DNA of 64,000 nucleotides from assembly GCA_963736355.1 (NCBI GenBank), contig CAVTOO010000002.1, positions 744,001 to 808,000 of the forward strand, read 5' to 3'. Both the position numbers and the translations under genes were made by a program. This DNA comes from CAVTOO01 sp963736355. GTDB lineage: Bacteria > Pseudomonadota > Alphaproteobacteria > Rhizobiales > Xanthobacteraceae. The notes under the pieces were generated by a model. That model saw only the letters and a program-made list of their open reading frames with translations. It made no database searches and had not been told where the DNA came from. Positions 1 to 8,447 of this stretch are shown one piece after another. Every line of letters begins with the position of its first letter. Position 1 is the stretch's first letter.

Positions 1-638
1 GCGGCAGTGTCGCGCTTGTCTCGGATGCCGGCACGCCTCTGATCTCGGATCCCGGCTTCAAGCTGGCGCGCGAGGTGCGCGAGATCGGATTCAAGGTCAC
101 CACGATCCCCGGCGCGTCGTCGGTGCTCGCCGCGCTGACGCTTGCGGGCCTGCCGACTGATCGCTTTTTCTTTGACGGGTTTCTGCCGAGCAAACCCGGC
201 GCGCGAAAATCGCGCATCGAGGAACTCTCACGCATCGATGCTAGTCTTGTCCTGTTCGAATCCGGCTCGCGCATTGCCGAATCGGTCGCCGATCTCGCCG
301 CAGGTCTGGGGCCGCGAGTTGCGGCGATCTGCCGCGAACTGACCAAGCTGCATGAAGAAGTTTTACGCGGCCCACTCGATGAGCTGGCGGCGCGCGGCGA
401 TACATTCGAGACGCGCGGCGAATTCGTCATCGTCATCGCACCGCCCACGACGACCACGATGAGCGCGACCGATGTCGACACCGTGTTGCGCGAGGCGCTG
501 CGCGATCATTCCCTGAAGGACGCCGTAGCGCTGGCCACCGAAGCCTCGGGGCGTCCCCGCCGCGAGATTTACGCGCGCGCGCTCGAGCTGGGCAAAGCCG
601 GCAAGGACGATGAGCGGAAGGACGGCGGCGATGCCTAA
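1..638 (+). CDS. rsmI: 16S rRNA 2'-O-ribose C1402 methyltransferase, C-terminal part
   Basis: This is a tetrapyrrole-methylase-fold enzyme that methylates the 2'-hydroxyl of C1402 in the 16S rRNA decoding centre using S-adenosylmethionine. The open frame enters from the left edge, so roughly the first 80 residues are missing. The visible part carries the family motif SDAGTPLISDPG (encoded near base 20), followed by IPGASSVLAAL and the DRFFFDGFLPSK segment typical of RsmI. The end is Ala-rich and overlaps the next gene by 8 bp. The rsmI-yraN pair is common in alphaproteobacteria and suggests co-transcription. Family assignment is secure. Confidence 0.93.
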   Translation, partial: GSVALVSDAGTPLISDPGFKLAREVREIGFKVTTIPGASSVLAALTLAGLPTDRFFFDGFLPSKPGARKSRIEELSRIDASLVLFESGSRIAESVADLAAGLGPRVAAICRELTKLHEEVLRGPLDELAARGDTFETRGEFVIVIAPPTTTTMSATDVDTVLREALRDHSLKDAVALATEASGRPRREIYARALELGKAGKDDERKDGGDA

Positions 639-1020
639 GGACGACACGCACGAGCCCGCGCCCGAACGCGTCATCGCCTTTCGCACCGGACTCTCGGCCG
701 AAAGCCGCGCGGCCGCCTGGCTGATCGCGCGCGGCTATCGCATTCTGGCGCGGCGCTTTCGCTCCCGCGTGGGCGAAATCGACATTGTCGCCGGCCGGCG
801 CAATCTGGTGGCGTTCATCGAGGTCAAGGCCCGCGCCACGCTGGACGATGCGGCCTATGCGGTCACGCCGCAGCAGCAACGGCGCATTGTCGCCGCCGCC
901 CAGGCCTGGCTGGTGCAGAATCCGAAATATGAACGCCACGAACTGCGATTCGACGCTATGCTCGTGGCGCCCGGCCATCTTCCGAAACATCTGACGGCTG
1001 CCTTCGACGCATCATCCTGA
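631..1020 (+). CDS. yraN: YraN family protein (UPF0102)
   Basis: Small protein (129 aa from this start) of the UPF0102 family, which has a predicted restriction-endonuclease-like fold. The core motif GEIDIVA followed by FIEVKAR (an acidic residue, then E-x-K) is visible and matches the PD-(D/E)xK nuclease pattern; a biochemical role is not firmly established for the family. The start at 631 is preferred because a GGAAGGA ribosome binding site lies 8 bases upstream and it overlaps the rsmI stop; an in-frame ATG at 610 is the alternative. It probably shares a transcript with rsmI. Confidence 0.88.
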   Translation: MPKDDTHEPAPERVIAFRTGLSAESRAAAWLIARGYRILARRFRSRVGEIDIVAGRRNLVAFIEVKARATLDDAAYAVTPQQQRRIVAAAQAWLVQNPKYERHELRFDAMLVAPGHLPKHLTAAFDASS

Positions 1021-1095
1021 CTGCATCGCACTGGATCGGATCGCGAGAGTGTCCTACTGATGGCCTCCACCGACCGACACGCACCGGACACTCCC

Positions 1096-2043
1096 ATGCC
1101 CCTCAAGATCGCCGTTCAGATGGACCCGATCGCGCGAATCAACATTCGCGGCGATTCGACTTTCGCGCTGCTGCTTGAAGCGCAAAAGCGCGGCCACGAG
1201 ATTTCCTATTACACGCCGGACCGGCTGTCGCTGTGGGGCACCGAGCTGTTCACCCATGTCGAGCCGCTCGCCGTGCGCGACACCGAAGGCGATCATTACA
1301 CGCTCGGCGAAAAGCGCCGCGCCAACGTCGCCTCCTTCGATGTCGTGCTGCTGCGCCAGGACCCGCCGTTCGATCACGCCTATATCGGAACGACGCATTT
1401 TCTCGAACTCGTTCATCCCAAGACGCTGGTCGTCAACAATCCGCGCTCGGTGCGCAACGCGCCGGAAAAAATCTTCGTTATGGATTTTCCCGAGCTGATG
1501 CCGCCGACGCTGTTTTCGCGCGACAAGGACGAGATCAACGCCTTCCGCGCCAAGCATGGCGACGTGGTGATGAAGCCTCTGTTCGGTCATGGCGGCGCAG
1601 CTGTGTTCAAGATCGCGCCGCGCGACGTGAACTTCGGTTCGCTGTTCGACATGTTCTCGGTGACGTTCCGCGAGCCGTGGGTGATTCAGGCGTTCATCCC
1701 GGAAGTCTCCGAAGGCGACAAGCGCATCATTCTGATCGACGGCGAGTTCGCCGGTGCGGTCAACCGCGTGCCGGCGCCCGATGACGTCCGCTCCAACATG
1801 GTGCGCGGCGGCGCTGCGAAAGCGACCGACCTGACGCCGCGCGAACGCGAGATCATCGAGGCCATCGCGCCCGAACTGAGAAAGCGTGGCCTGATTTTCG
1901 TCGGCATCGACGTGATCGCCGGCCGCCTGACCGAAATCAACGTGACCTCGCCGACCGGCATTCGCGCTATTGCCCGCACCGGCGGCCCCGACGCGGCGGC
2001 TATTTTCTGGGACTGCATCGAAAAGAAGCGGAAGTCGCAGTAA
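1096..2043 (+). CDS. gshB: Glutathione synthetase
   Basis: ATP-grasp enzyme that joins gamma-glutamylcysteine and glycine to make glutathione in the cytosol. The N-terminus QMDPIARINIRGDSTFALL is characteristic of GshB. The ATP-grasp elements MKPLFGHGGAAVFKI and EINVTSPTGIR near the C-terminus are intact. Length is about 315 aa, the usual size. An in-frame ATG lies 36 bp upstream at 1060, but homologous proteins begin close to the MDPIARI motif, so 1096 is preferred. The 99 bp that follow are unusually AT-rich for this genome. Confidence 0.95.
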   Translation: MPLKIAVQMDPIARINIRGDSTFALLLEAQKRGHEISYYTPDRLSLWGTELFTHVEPLAVRDTEGDHYTLGEKRRANVASFDVVLLRQDPPFDHAYIGTTHFLELVHPKTLVVNNPRSVRNAPEKIFVMDFPELMPPTLFSRDKDEINAFRAKHGDVVMKPLFGHGGAAVFKIAPRDVNFGSLFDMFSVTFREPWVIQAFIPEVSEGDKRIILIDGEFAGAVNRVPAPDDVRSNMVRGGAAKATDLTPREREIIEAIAPELRKRGLIFVGIDVIAGRLTEINVTSPTGIRAIARTGGPDAAAIFWDCIEKKRKSQ

Positions 2044-2142
2044 GTCGTATTTTCGGCTACTGTTCTTTATTTGTTCATGTGATATTCAGTATTTTCCAGC
2101 GATTTTATACTTAATTTTTTCTTTATCGATTTCAGGCGGGGC

Positions 2143-3681
2143 ATGGTCCAGCACGTATCGACGGTCGCCTTCGAGGGCATCGAGGCTCGTATTGTGGATG
2201 TGCAGGTGCAGGTCGCGCCGGGCCTTCCCGCTTTCAACGTGGTCGGCCTCGCCGACAAGGCGGTGTCGGAAGCCCGCGAGCGGGTGCGCTCGGCGCTGAT
2301 CGCCTCGGGCCTGGCGCTGCCGGCGCGGCGAATCACCGTCAATCTCGCGCCCGCCGATCTGCCGAAGGAAGGCAGCCATTACGATCTGCCGATTGCGCTG
2401 GGACTCATGGCGGCCATCGGCGCCATTCCCTCCGATGCGCTCGCAGGCTTCACGGTGCTCGGCGAACTCGGGCTCGATGGGTCGCTGGCGCCGGTCGCGG
2501 GCGTGCTGCCTGCCGCCATCGCCGCCAATGCGCGCGACGAAGGATTGATCTGTCCTGCGGCGTGCGGTTCGGAAGCGGCCTGGGCCAGCCCCGATATCGA
2601 GATCGTCGCGGCGTCCTCGCTGATCCAGCTCGTCAATCATTTCAAGGGCACGCAGGTGCTCAACCGGCCGACGCCCCGCATTCACGAAGCGCCAACGGAC
2701 GCGCTCGACCTGCGCGACATCAAGGGTCAGGAAAGCGCCAAGCGCGCGCTCGAGATCGCCGCAGCCGGCGGACATCACCTCTTGATGGTCGGGCCGCCGG
2801 GCGCAGGTAAGTCCATGCTGGCCGCAAGGCTTCCTTCGATTCTGCCGCCGCTGTCGCCGTCGGAATTGCTGGAAGTGTCGATGATTGCGTCGGTCGCCGG
2901 CGCCATCCGCGACGGCGCACTGACAAGCCGCCGGCCGTTTCGCGCGCCGCATCACTCCGCCAGCATGGCGGCGTTGACCGGTGGCGGTCTGCGCGCGAAG
3001 CCCGGCGAGATATCGCTGGCGCATCAGGGGATCCTGTTCCTCGATGAATTGCCGGAATTCGACGCACGTGTGCTGGATTCGCTGCGCCAGCCCCTGGAAA
3101 ATGGCGCGGTCGCGGTGTCGCGCGCCAATCATCGCGTCACATATCCGGCGCGCTTCATGCTGGTGGCGGCCATGAACCCGTGCCGCTGCGGCCACGCCGC
3201 CGATCCCGGCTTCTCGTGCAAGCGCAATGCGACGGAGCGCTGCATCGCGGATTATCAATCGCGCATCTCGGGACCTTTGATGGATCGTATCGATCTGCGC
3301 ATCGAAGTGCCGGCGGTGAGCGCATCGGATCTGATTTTGCCGCCGCCGGCGGAAGGCTCGACCGAAGTCGCCGCGCGCGTGGCTGCCGCACGCGCGGTGC
3401 AAAGCCGGCGTTACGCCTCGCTTGGGCTGGACACGATCCGCTGCAATGCCGAGGCGCCGGCCGGCGTGCTGCAGGATATCGCGCAGCCCGACCCCGCGGG
3501 ACTGACGCTTCTGCGCGAAGCCAGCGACGCCATGAAACTCTCCGCCCGCGGCTATCACCGCGTGCTGCGCGTGGCGCGAACGCTCGCCGATCTCGACGGA
3601 TCGGGCGGCGTCGGCCGCATCCATATTGCGGAAGCCCTGTCCTATCGGGCGCTGGCCGAGGACATGCGCGGGATGATGTGA
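2143..3681 (+). CDS. comM: YifB/ComM family Mg-chelatase-like AAA+ ATPase
   Basis: 512-aa protein of the YifB/ComM family. The N-terminal third resembles a Lon-protease-like S5 fold; the AAA+ core has Walker A GPPGAGKSM at about residues 217-225 and Walker B ILFLDEL at about 297-303, followed by the MNPCRCG cysteine motif and the YQSRISGPLMDRIDL box typical of magnesium-chelatase ChlI-type ATPases. In naturally competent bacteria ComM is a helicase that extends branch migration during recombination of incoming DNA; that role is transferred from relatives, and the family is also widespread in non-competent species. It is complete. Confidence 0.92.
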   Translation: MVQHVSTVAFEGIEARIVDVQVQVAPGLPAFNVVGLADKAVSEARERVRSALIASGLALPARRITVNLAPADLPKEGSHYDLPIALGLMAAIGAIPSDALAGFTVLGELGLDGSLAPVAGVLPAAIAANARDEGLICPAACGSEAAWASPDIEIVAASSLIQLVNHFKGTQVLNRPTPRIHEAPTDALDLRDIKGQESAKRALEIAAAGGHHLLMVGPPGAGKSMLAARLPSILPPLSPSELLEVSMIASVAGAIRDGALTSRRPFRAPHHSASMAALTGGGLRAKPGEISLAHQGILFLDELPEFDARVLDSLRQPLENGAVAVSRANHRVTYPARFMLVAAMNPCRCGHAADPGFSCKRNATERCIADYQSRISGPLMDRIDLRIEVPAVSASDLILPPPAEGSTEVAARVAAARAVQSRRYASLGLDTIRCNAEAPAGVLQDIAQPDPAGLTLLREASDAMKLSARGYHRVLRVARTLADLDGSGGVGRIHIAEALSYRALAEDMRGMM

Positions 3682-4042
3682 GGTGTGGCCGCGTGTCGGG
3701 CCCATCTCGCCGGCCATCGACCGCCAAGCCGATCACGAATCCGTTAGCGGGCGCGAGACCCATAGGTGGTTTCCCGCGCCAAGGTGACGCGGCGCAATTG
3801 TTGCAATGCAGCAGAATGGCCTTATATTACCGGTGTAGCGCGATCCGGACAGGTTCCTGACCCGATTTTCGTTCCGGCGGTGTCGGGCGTGACCGGTCTG
3901 AACCGTCTTAAATAAGCAACAGTCTAAGGTTGTCGCGGTTGTGGAACTGGTGGCGTGGGGTCCAAGTCCCCATCTGTGTCCGGCTCCTCATCGGCGACCA
4001 AACTCTCAACCCTGTCTCGAACACCAACATCGGAATTTATTC
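3682..4042. other. Intergenic region upstream of the RND efflux operon
   Basis: About 360 bp without a convincing gene. It must contain the promoter of the following adaptor-pump operon. A small dyad (TGGGG at 3956-3960 and CCCCA at 3968-3972) lies about 70 bp before the adaptor start and could be an operator, but no adjacent regulator gene supports this. No tRNA or other RNA gene was recognised. Confidence 0.4.
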
Positions 4043-5179
4043 ATGAAGCGGCGCATTGTGGTTTCGCTGGTCGTTGGGCTTGTGGTGCTGTTGTGCGCCG
4101 GCCTGATCGGCTTCAATTTCCTTCGCGACAACGGCATCAAGGCCTTCTTCGCCCAGATGGCGGCGAATCCGCCGGCGCAGACGATTGCGGCCATCGACGT
4201 CACCGCCAAGACCTGGACGCCGGGCATTCCGGCGATCGGCACGGCGCGCGCGACTTTCGGCGTCGAACTCGCCTCGCAGCTCGGCGGCGTGGTGCGCCAG
4301 ATCAACATCGTACCGGGCAAGAAATTCGCCAAGGGCGATCTCCTCGTTCAGCTTGAAGACGCCGTCGAGCGCGCCGATCTCGCCGACGCCGAGGCGACAC
4401 TCAAGCTCACCGACGACACGCTCGACCGCTCGCGCTCGCTGCAGACCAAGGGTTACACCCCGCAGGCGTCGTACGAGCAGGCGCAGCAGCAATTCGCCAG
4501 CGCGCAGGCACGTGTCGCCCGCCTCAAGGCGGTGATCGAGCAGAAGGCCATCACCGCGCCGTTCAACGGCATCGCCGGCATCTCGCGCATCGATCTTGGC
4601 CAGTATCTTCAGCCCGGCACCGTGGTGACGAGCTTCCAGGATCTGTCCGGCATGAAGGTCGATTTCCGAATCCCTGAGCAGTTCGTCGACAAGCTCAAGC
4701 TGGATCAGACCGTGAAGGTCGGTGTCGGCGAAGACAATCTCGCCTTCACCGGCAAGATCGTCGGCATCGATCCGCGGATCGATCCGCAGACGCGCTTGCT
4801 GTCGGTGCAGGCGCTCGTCGCCGAGAACAAGGATGACGCGATCCTGCCGGGCCAGTTCCTGCAGGTGCGCGTCGAACTGCCGGTCGAGCACAACGTCGTC
4901 ACCGTGCCGCAGACGGCCGTGATCACGAGTTTGTTCGGCGACTATGTCTACATCGTCAGCAACGAGACGAAGGACGGCAAGGAACGCAAGGTCGCCAAGC
5001 AGGCCTTCGTCAAGACCGGCCGTCGCGATGGCGGCGTGGTCGAGATCGTCTCGGGCCTGCAAGCCGGCCAGACCGTGGTCGTCGCCGGCCAGAACAAACT
5101 GCAATCGGGCGCGGTGGTCGCGATCGACAATTCGATCGACGTCACCAAGCTGGCGCGCGACGAGAAGGCAGCGAAGTAA
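4043..5179 (+). CDS. RND efflux periplasmic adaptor subunit (HlyD/AcrA family)
   Basis: 378-aa membrane fusion protein that bridges an inner-membrane RND pump to an outer-membrane channel. After a short cytoplasmic start, a hydrophobic segment VVSLVVGLVVLLCAGLIGF anchors it in the inner membrane. The barrel-sandwich/lipoyl halves flank an alpha-helical hairpin (ADAEATLKLTDDTLDRS to AQARVARLKAVIEQ), then ITAPFNGIAGISRIDLGQYL and the beta-barrel domain. The start at 4043 places the anchor at the N-terminus; the frame opens earlier at 3941 but adds only unlikely residues. Its stop overlaps the pump start (TAATGA), so the two are translationally coupled. No outer-membrane factor gene is adjacent. 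Confidence 0.9.
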   Translation: MKRRIVVSLVVGLVVLLCAGLIGFNFLRDNGIKAFFAQMAANPPAQTIAAIDVTAKTWTPGIPAIGTARATFGVELASQLGGVVRQINIVPGKKFAKGDLLVQLEDAVERADLADAEATLKLTDDTLDRSRSLQTKGYTPQASYEQAQQQFASAQARVARLKAVIEQKAITAPFNGIAGISRIDLGQYLQPGTVVTSFQDLSGMKVDFRIPEQFVDKLKLDQTVKVGVGEDNLAFTGKIVGIDPRIDPQTRLLSVQALVAENKDDAILPGQFLQVRVELPVEHNVVTVPQTAVITSLFGDYVYIVSNETKDGKERKVAKQAFVKTGRRDGGVVEIVSGLQAGQTVVVAGQNKLQSGAVVAIDNSIDVTKLARDEKAAK

Positions 5180-8100
5180 TGAGCTTCACCGAACTCTTCA
5201 TCCGCCGGCCCGTTCTCTCCATCGTCGTCAGCCTGCTCATCCTGCTGATGGGCGCGCAGGGCCTGATGAGCCTGTCGGTGCGGCAATATCCGCAGGTCGA
5301 GGAAACGACGATCACCATCACGACGTCGTATCCCGGCGCCAGCGCCAGCCTGATTCAGGGATTCATCTCGACGCCGATCGCCAAAGCCGTCTCGGCGGCC
5401 GAAGGCATCGACTACGTCACCTCCAAGAGCCGCCTCGGCGTCTCGGTCGTCTCCGCGCGCATGCGGCTCAACACCGATCCGAACGCGGCGCTGACGGAAG
5501 TGCAGGCGCGCGTGCAGCAGGTGCGCGCGCAATTGCCGACCGATGCCGAAGATCCGGTTCTGGTGAAGGGCACCGGGCAATCCTTCGCGCTGATGTATCT
5601 GACCTTCGCCAACAAGGACATGAACCCCGAGCAGGTGACGGAGTTCCTCAACCGCGTCGTGGTGCCGCGCCTGGCGACGCTCGAAGGCGTCGGCTCCGCC
5701 GACATTCTCGGCGGCCGCGATTTCTCGATGCGGGTCTGGATCGATCCCATTCGCCTCGCCGCACGCAACGTCACGGCGGGCGACGTCGTCGCCGCGATCC
5801 GCGCCAACAACTTCCTGTCGACGCCGGGCAAGACGCAGAACGAATTCGTCGCGACCTCGCTGGAGATGCAGACCACGCTGCAGACCGCCGAATCCTTCGG
5901 CGCAATGCCGATCACGGCGCGCGGCGACAACATCGTGCGCCTGCGCGATGTGTCAACCGTCGAACTCGGCCCGAAATCGACCGACACGCTGGTGTCCTTC
6001 GATGGCAAGGACGGCACCTTCATCGGCATCACGCCGGCGCCGTCGGCGAATCCGCTCACGGTCGCCGAAAACGTCATCCGCGAAATGAAGGACATCAAGG
6101 CGACGCTGCCGCAGAACATGGAAGCCGAGATCGTCTATGACGCCTCGGAGTTCATCTCGGCGTCGATCTTCGAGGTGTTCAAGACCATCGGCGAGGCGAC
6201 GGTCATCGTCATCCTGGTGATCTTGCTGTTCCTCGGCTCGTTCCGTGCGGTGATGATTCCGGTCGTCACCATTCCGCTGTCGCTGGTCGGCGTCTGCTTC
6301 ATCCTGCTGGCGCTCGGCTATTCGATCAATCTGTTGACGCTGCTTGCCATGGTGCTCGCCATCGGCCTCGTGGTCGACGACGCCATTGTCGTGGTGGAGA
6401 ACATCCACCGCCATATCGAGGAGGGGCTAACGCCCGTCGATGCGGCGATCACGGGCATGAAGGAAATCTTCCGCCCGATCATTTCGATGACGATCACGCT
6501 GGCGGCGGTGTATGCGCCGATCGGCTTCACGCAGGGTCTGACAGGCTCGCTGTTCCGGGAATTCGCCTTTACGCTGGCGGGTGCGGTCATCATCTCCGGC
6601 ATCGTCGCGGTGACGCTGGCGCCGATGATGTCGTCACGCCTGCTGCAAACGCACGGCCATACCTCGCGCCTCACCCAGTTCATCGACCGCAACTTCACCC
6701 GGCTCGAAAACTGGTATGCACGCCGCCTCAGCGGCGCGCTCGAATATCGCCGGCTTGTCGTCGCGCTGGCCATCGGCCTGCTGGCGACCACCGCCTTCCT
6801 CTACGCAAAGACCAATTCGGAGCTGGCGCCGGAAGAAGACCAGGGCTTCTTCATGGGCATCCTCAACGTGCCGCAATATGCCACCGCCGACTACACCCAG
6901 GCCTTCGCCGCCAAGCTGGCGACGGCCAAGGAGCAGATGCCCGAGATCACCAACAACTTCCTGATCATCGGCGCCGATGGCGGCGGCGGCGGGTTCTTCG
7001 GCTTCAAGCTCAAGGAATGGAGCCAGCGCGCCAACAAAAAGGCGGCAGCCACCAAGCAGGACATCCAGAACTATCTCAACAGCATCGCGGGCTTCCAGGC
7101 CTTCGCCTTCGCGCCGCCCTCATTGCCGGGCGCAAGCGACGGTCTGCCGATCCAGTTCGTCATCCGCTCCATCGGCGATCCAAGCCAGGTGTTCGAGGTC
7201 GCCGAGACGATCAAGAACAAGGCGCAGGCCTCCGGGCGCTTTATCGTGGTGCAGAGTTCGCTGACCTATTCGACGCCGCGCGCCAAGGTGGTCATCGATC
7301 GCGACCGTGCCGCCGCGCTCGGCGTGCAGATCAGCGATATCGGCAACACCATCGGCGCGCTGGTCGGCGGCGCGCCGATCTCGAAGTTCGATCGCGACAA
7401 TCGCTCCTATGACGTCATCAGCCAGGTGCCCAAGCAGGATCGTTTCAATCCGGAGCTGCTGAACCAGTATTATGTGCGCGCGGCCAATGGCGGCATGGTG
7501 CCGTTGTCGGCGCTGTTGCGCATCGACGTCGATGCCTCGCCGGCCGTGATCGAGCAGTTCAACCAGCTGAACTCCTCGACCATCTCGGCCATCCCGCTGC
7601 CGGGCATGACCACCAGCGAAGGCCTGACGGTGCTGCGCCAGATCGCGGCCGAGGAGCTGCCGGCGGGTTTCTACATCGACTACGCCGGCCAGTCGCGGCT
7701 CGAGGTCAAGGAAGGCTCGTCCATCGCGCTCGCCTTCGGGCTCGCCATCATCGTCATCTATCTCGTGCTGGCGGCGCAGTTCGAAAGCTTCCGCGATCCG
7801 CTCATCATCATGATGGCGGTGCCGCTGTCGATGTTCGGCGCGATCGCCTTCCTCAATCTCGGCTTCGCGACCATCAACATCTACACGCAGGTCGGACTGA
7901 TCACGCTGATCGGACTCATCACCAAGCACGGCATCCTGATGGTGGAGTTCGCCAACGATTACCGCGACGCCAAGGGCGTCGGCCGTCGCGAGGCCATTCA
8001 GGAAGCAGCGAAGGTTCGCCTGCGTCCGATCCTGATGACCACCGCGGCCATGGTGCTCGGCGTCGTGCCGCTGATCACCGCAAGCGGTGCGGGTGCCGCG

Positions 8101-8256
8101 GCGCGCTTCTCGATGGGTCTCGTCATCGCCAGCGGCATGTCGATCGGCACGCTGTTCACGCTGTTCATGGTGCCGACGTTCTACACCTTCATCTCGAAGA
8201 AGGACCGTCCGGCACCGATCGTGGCGACCGGCGGGCACGCCGTTCCGGCGGAATAA
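5179..8256 (+). CDS. RND family multidrug efflux permease
   Basis: 1025-aa inner-membrane proton-driven pump of the hydrophobe/amphiphile RND family. It starts with the conserved FTELFIRRPVLSIVVSLLI helix, has two large periplasmic loops, and carries the proton-relay aspartate pair (D400-D401 in GLVVDDAIVVVEN) in TM4, with TKHGILMVEFAN in TM10. Full length compared with AcrB/MdtB/MexF. It forms an operon with the upstream adaptor and ends shortly before a strong intrinsic terminator. Substrate cannot be predicted. Confidence 0.93.
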   Translation: MSFTELFIRRPVLSIVVSLLILLMGAQGLMSLSVRQYPQVEETTITITTSYPGASASLIQGFISTPIAKAVSAAEGIDYVTSKSRLGVSVVSARMRLNTDPNAALTEVQARVQQVRAQLPTDAEDPVLVKGTGQSFALMYLTFANKDMNPEQVTEFLNRVVVPRLATLEGVGSADILGGRDFSMRVWIDPIRLAARNVTAGDVVAAIRANNFLSTPGKTQNEFVATSLEMQTTLQTAESFGAMPITARGDNIVRLRDVSTVELGPKSTDTLVSFDGKDGTFIGITPAPSANPLTVAENVIREMKDIKATLPQNMEAEIVYDASEFISASIFEVFKTIGEATVIVILVILLFLGSFRAVMIPVVTIPLSLVGVCFILLALGYSINLLTLLAMVLAIGLVVDDAIVVVENIHRHIEEGLTPVDAAITGMKEIFRPIISMTITLAAVYAPIGFTQGLTGSLFREFAFTLAGAVIISGIVAVTLAPMMSSRLLQTHGHTSRLTQFIDRNFTRLENWYARRLSGALEYRRLVVALAIGLLATTAFLYAKTNSELAPEEDQGFFMGILNVPQYATADYTQAFAAKLATAKEQMPEITNNFLIIGADGGGGGFFGFKLKEWSQRANKKAAATKQDIQNYLNSIAGFQAFAFAPPSLPGASDGLPIQFVIRSIGDPSQVFEVAETIKNKAQASGRFIVVQSSLTYSTPRAKVVIDRDRAAALGVQISDIGNTIGALVGGAPISKFDRDNRSYDVISQVPKQDRFNPELLNQYYVRAANGGMVPLSALLRIDVDASPAVIEQFNQLNSSTISAIPLPGMTTSEGLTVLRQIAAEELPAGFYIDYAGQSRLEVKEGSSIALAFGLAIIVIYLVLAAQFESFRDPLIIMMAVPLSMFGAIAFLNLGFATINIYTQVGLITLIGLITKHGILMVEFANDYRDAKGVGRREAIQEAAKVRLRPILMTTAAMVLGVVPLITASGAGAAARFSMGLVIASGMSIGTLFTLFMVPTFYTFISKKDRPAPIVATGGHAVPAE

Positions 8257-8293
8257 GCCTTCGAGGCGAAAGCCTCTGCACGACCACACAATT

Positions 8294-8333
8294 AAAAGGC
8301 CGCGCCCGGTGCACTGGGCGCGGCCTTTTCGTT
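8294..8333 (+). terminator. Intrinsic terminator of the RND operon
   Basis: A perfect 14-bp stem (8294-8307 pairing with 8316-8329) with an 8-base loop, a GC-rich core and a T tract at its 3' side followed by GTTTT. It lies 38 bp after the pump stop codon. One of the clearest rho-independent terminators in the window. Confidence 0.92.
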
Positions 8334-8364
8334 TTCAGCATCGTTCGCGCGGGAACGGCCCGAA

Positions 8365-8379
8365 TTAACCTTTCGTAAA
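8365..8379. promoter_or_regulatory. CtrA-like half-matched site upstream of the hybrid kinase gene
   Basis: TTAA at 8365-8368 and TAAA at 8376-8379 are separated by 7 bases, one mismatch from the alphaproteobacterial CtrA consensus TTAA-N7-TTAA. It lies about 70-80 bp before the kinase start, in a plausible promoter position. In a 60+% GC genome such a site is rarer than in AT-rich DNA, but a single mismatched site is weak evidence. Confidence 0.3.
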
Positions 8380-8447
8380 CCCTCGCTTCATCGCGTTGTG
8401 GGCTTGCGCCCGGCTTTGCACAAAGCGGCAACGTCCTTCTCTTAGTA

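Noticed and set aside
2086..3717. Long minus-strand frame opposite comM
   Set aside because: Antisense to a complete, motif-bearing gene; no recognisable domain; typical high-GC shadow.
3951..3985. tRNA-like T-arm (TGGGGTCCAAGTCCCCA)
   Set aside because: No acceptor, D-arm or anticodon arm can be folded around it, and no CCA-end context; treated as a simple dyad.
7120..8289. 389-codon minus-strand frame opposite the RND permease
   Set aside because: Its residues mirror the reverse complement of conserved pump helices and it has no domain or ribosome binding site.
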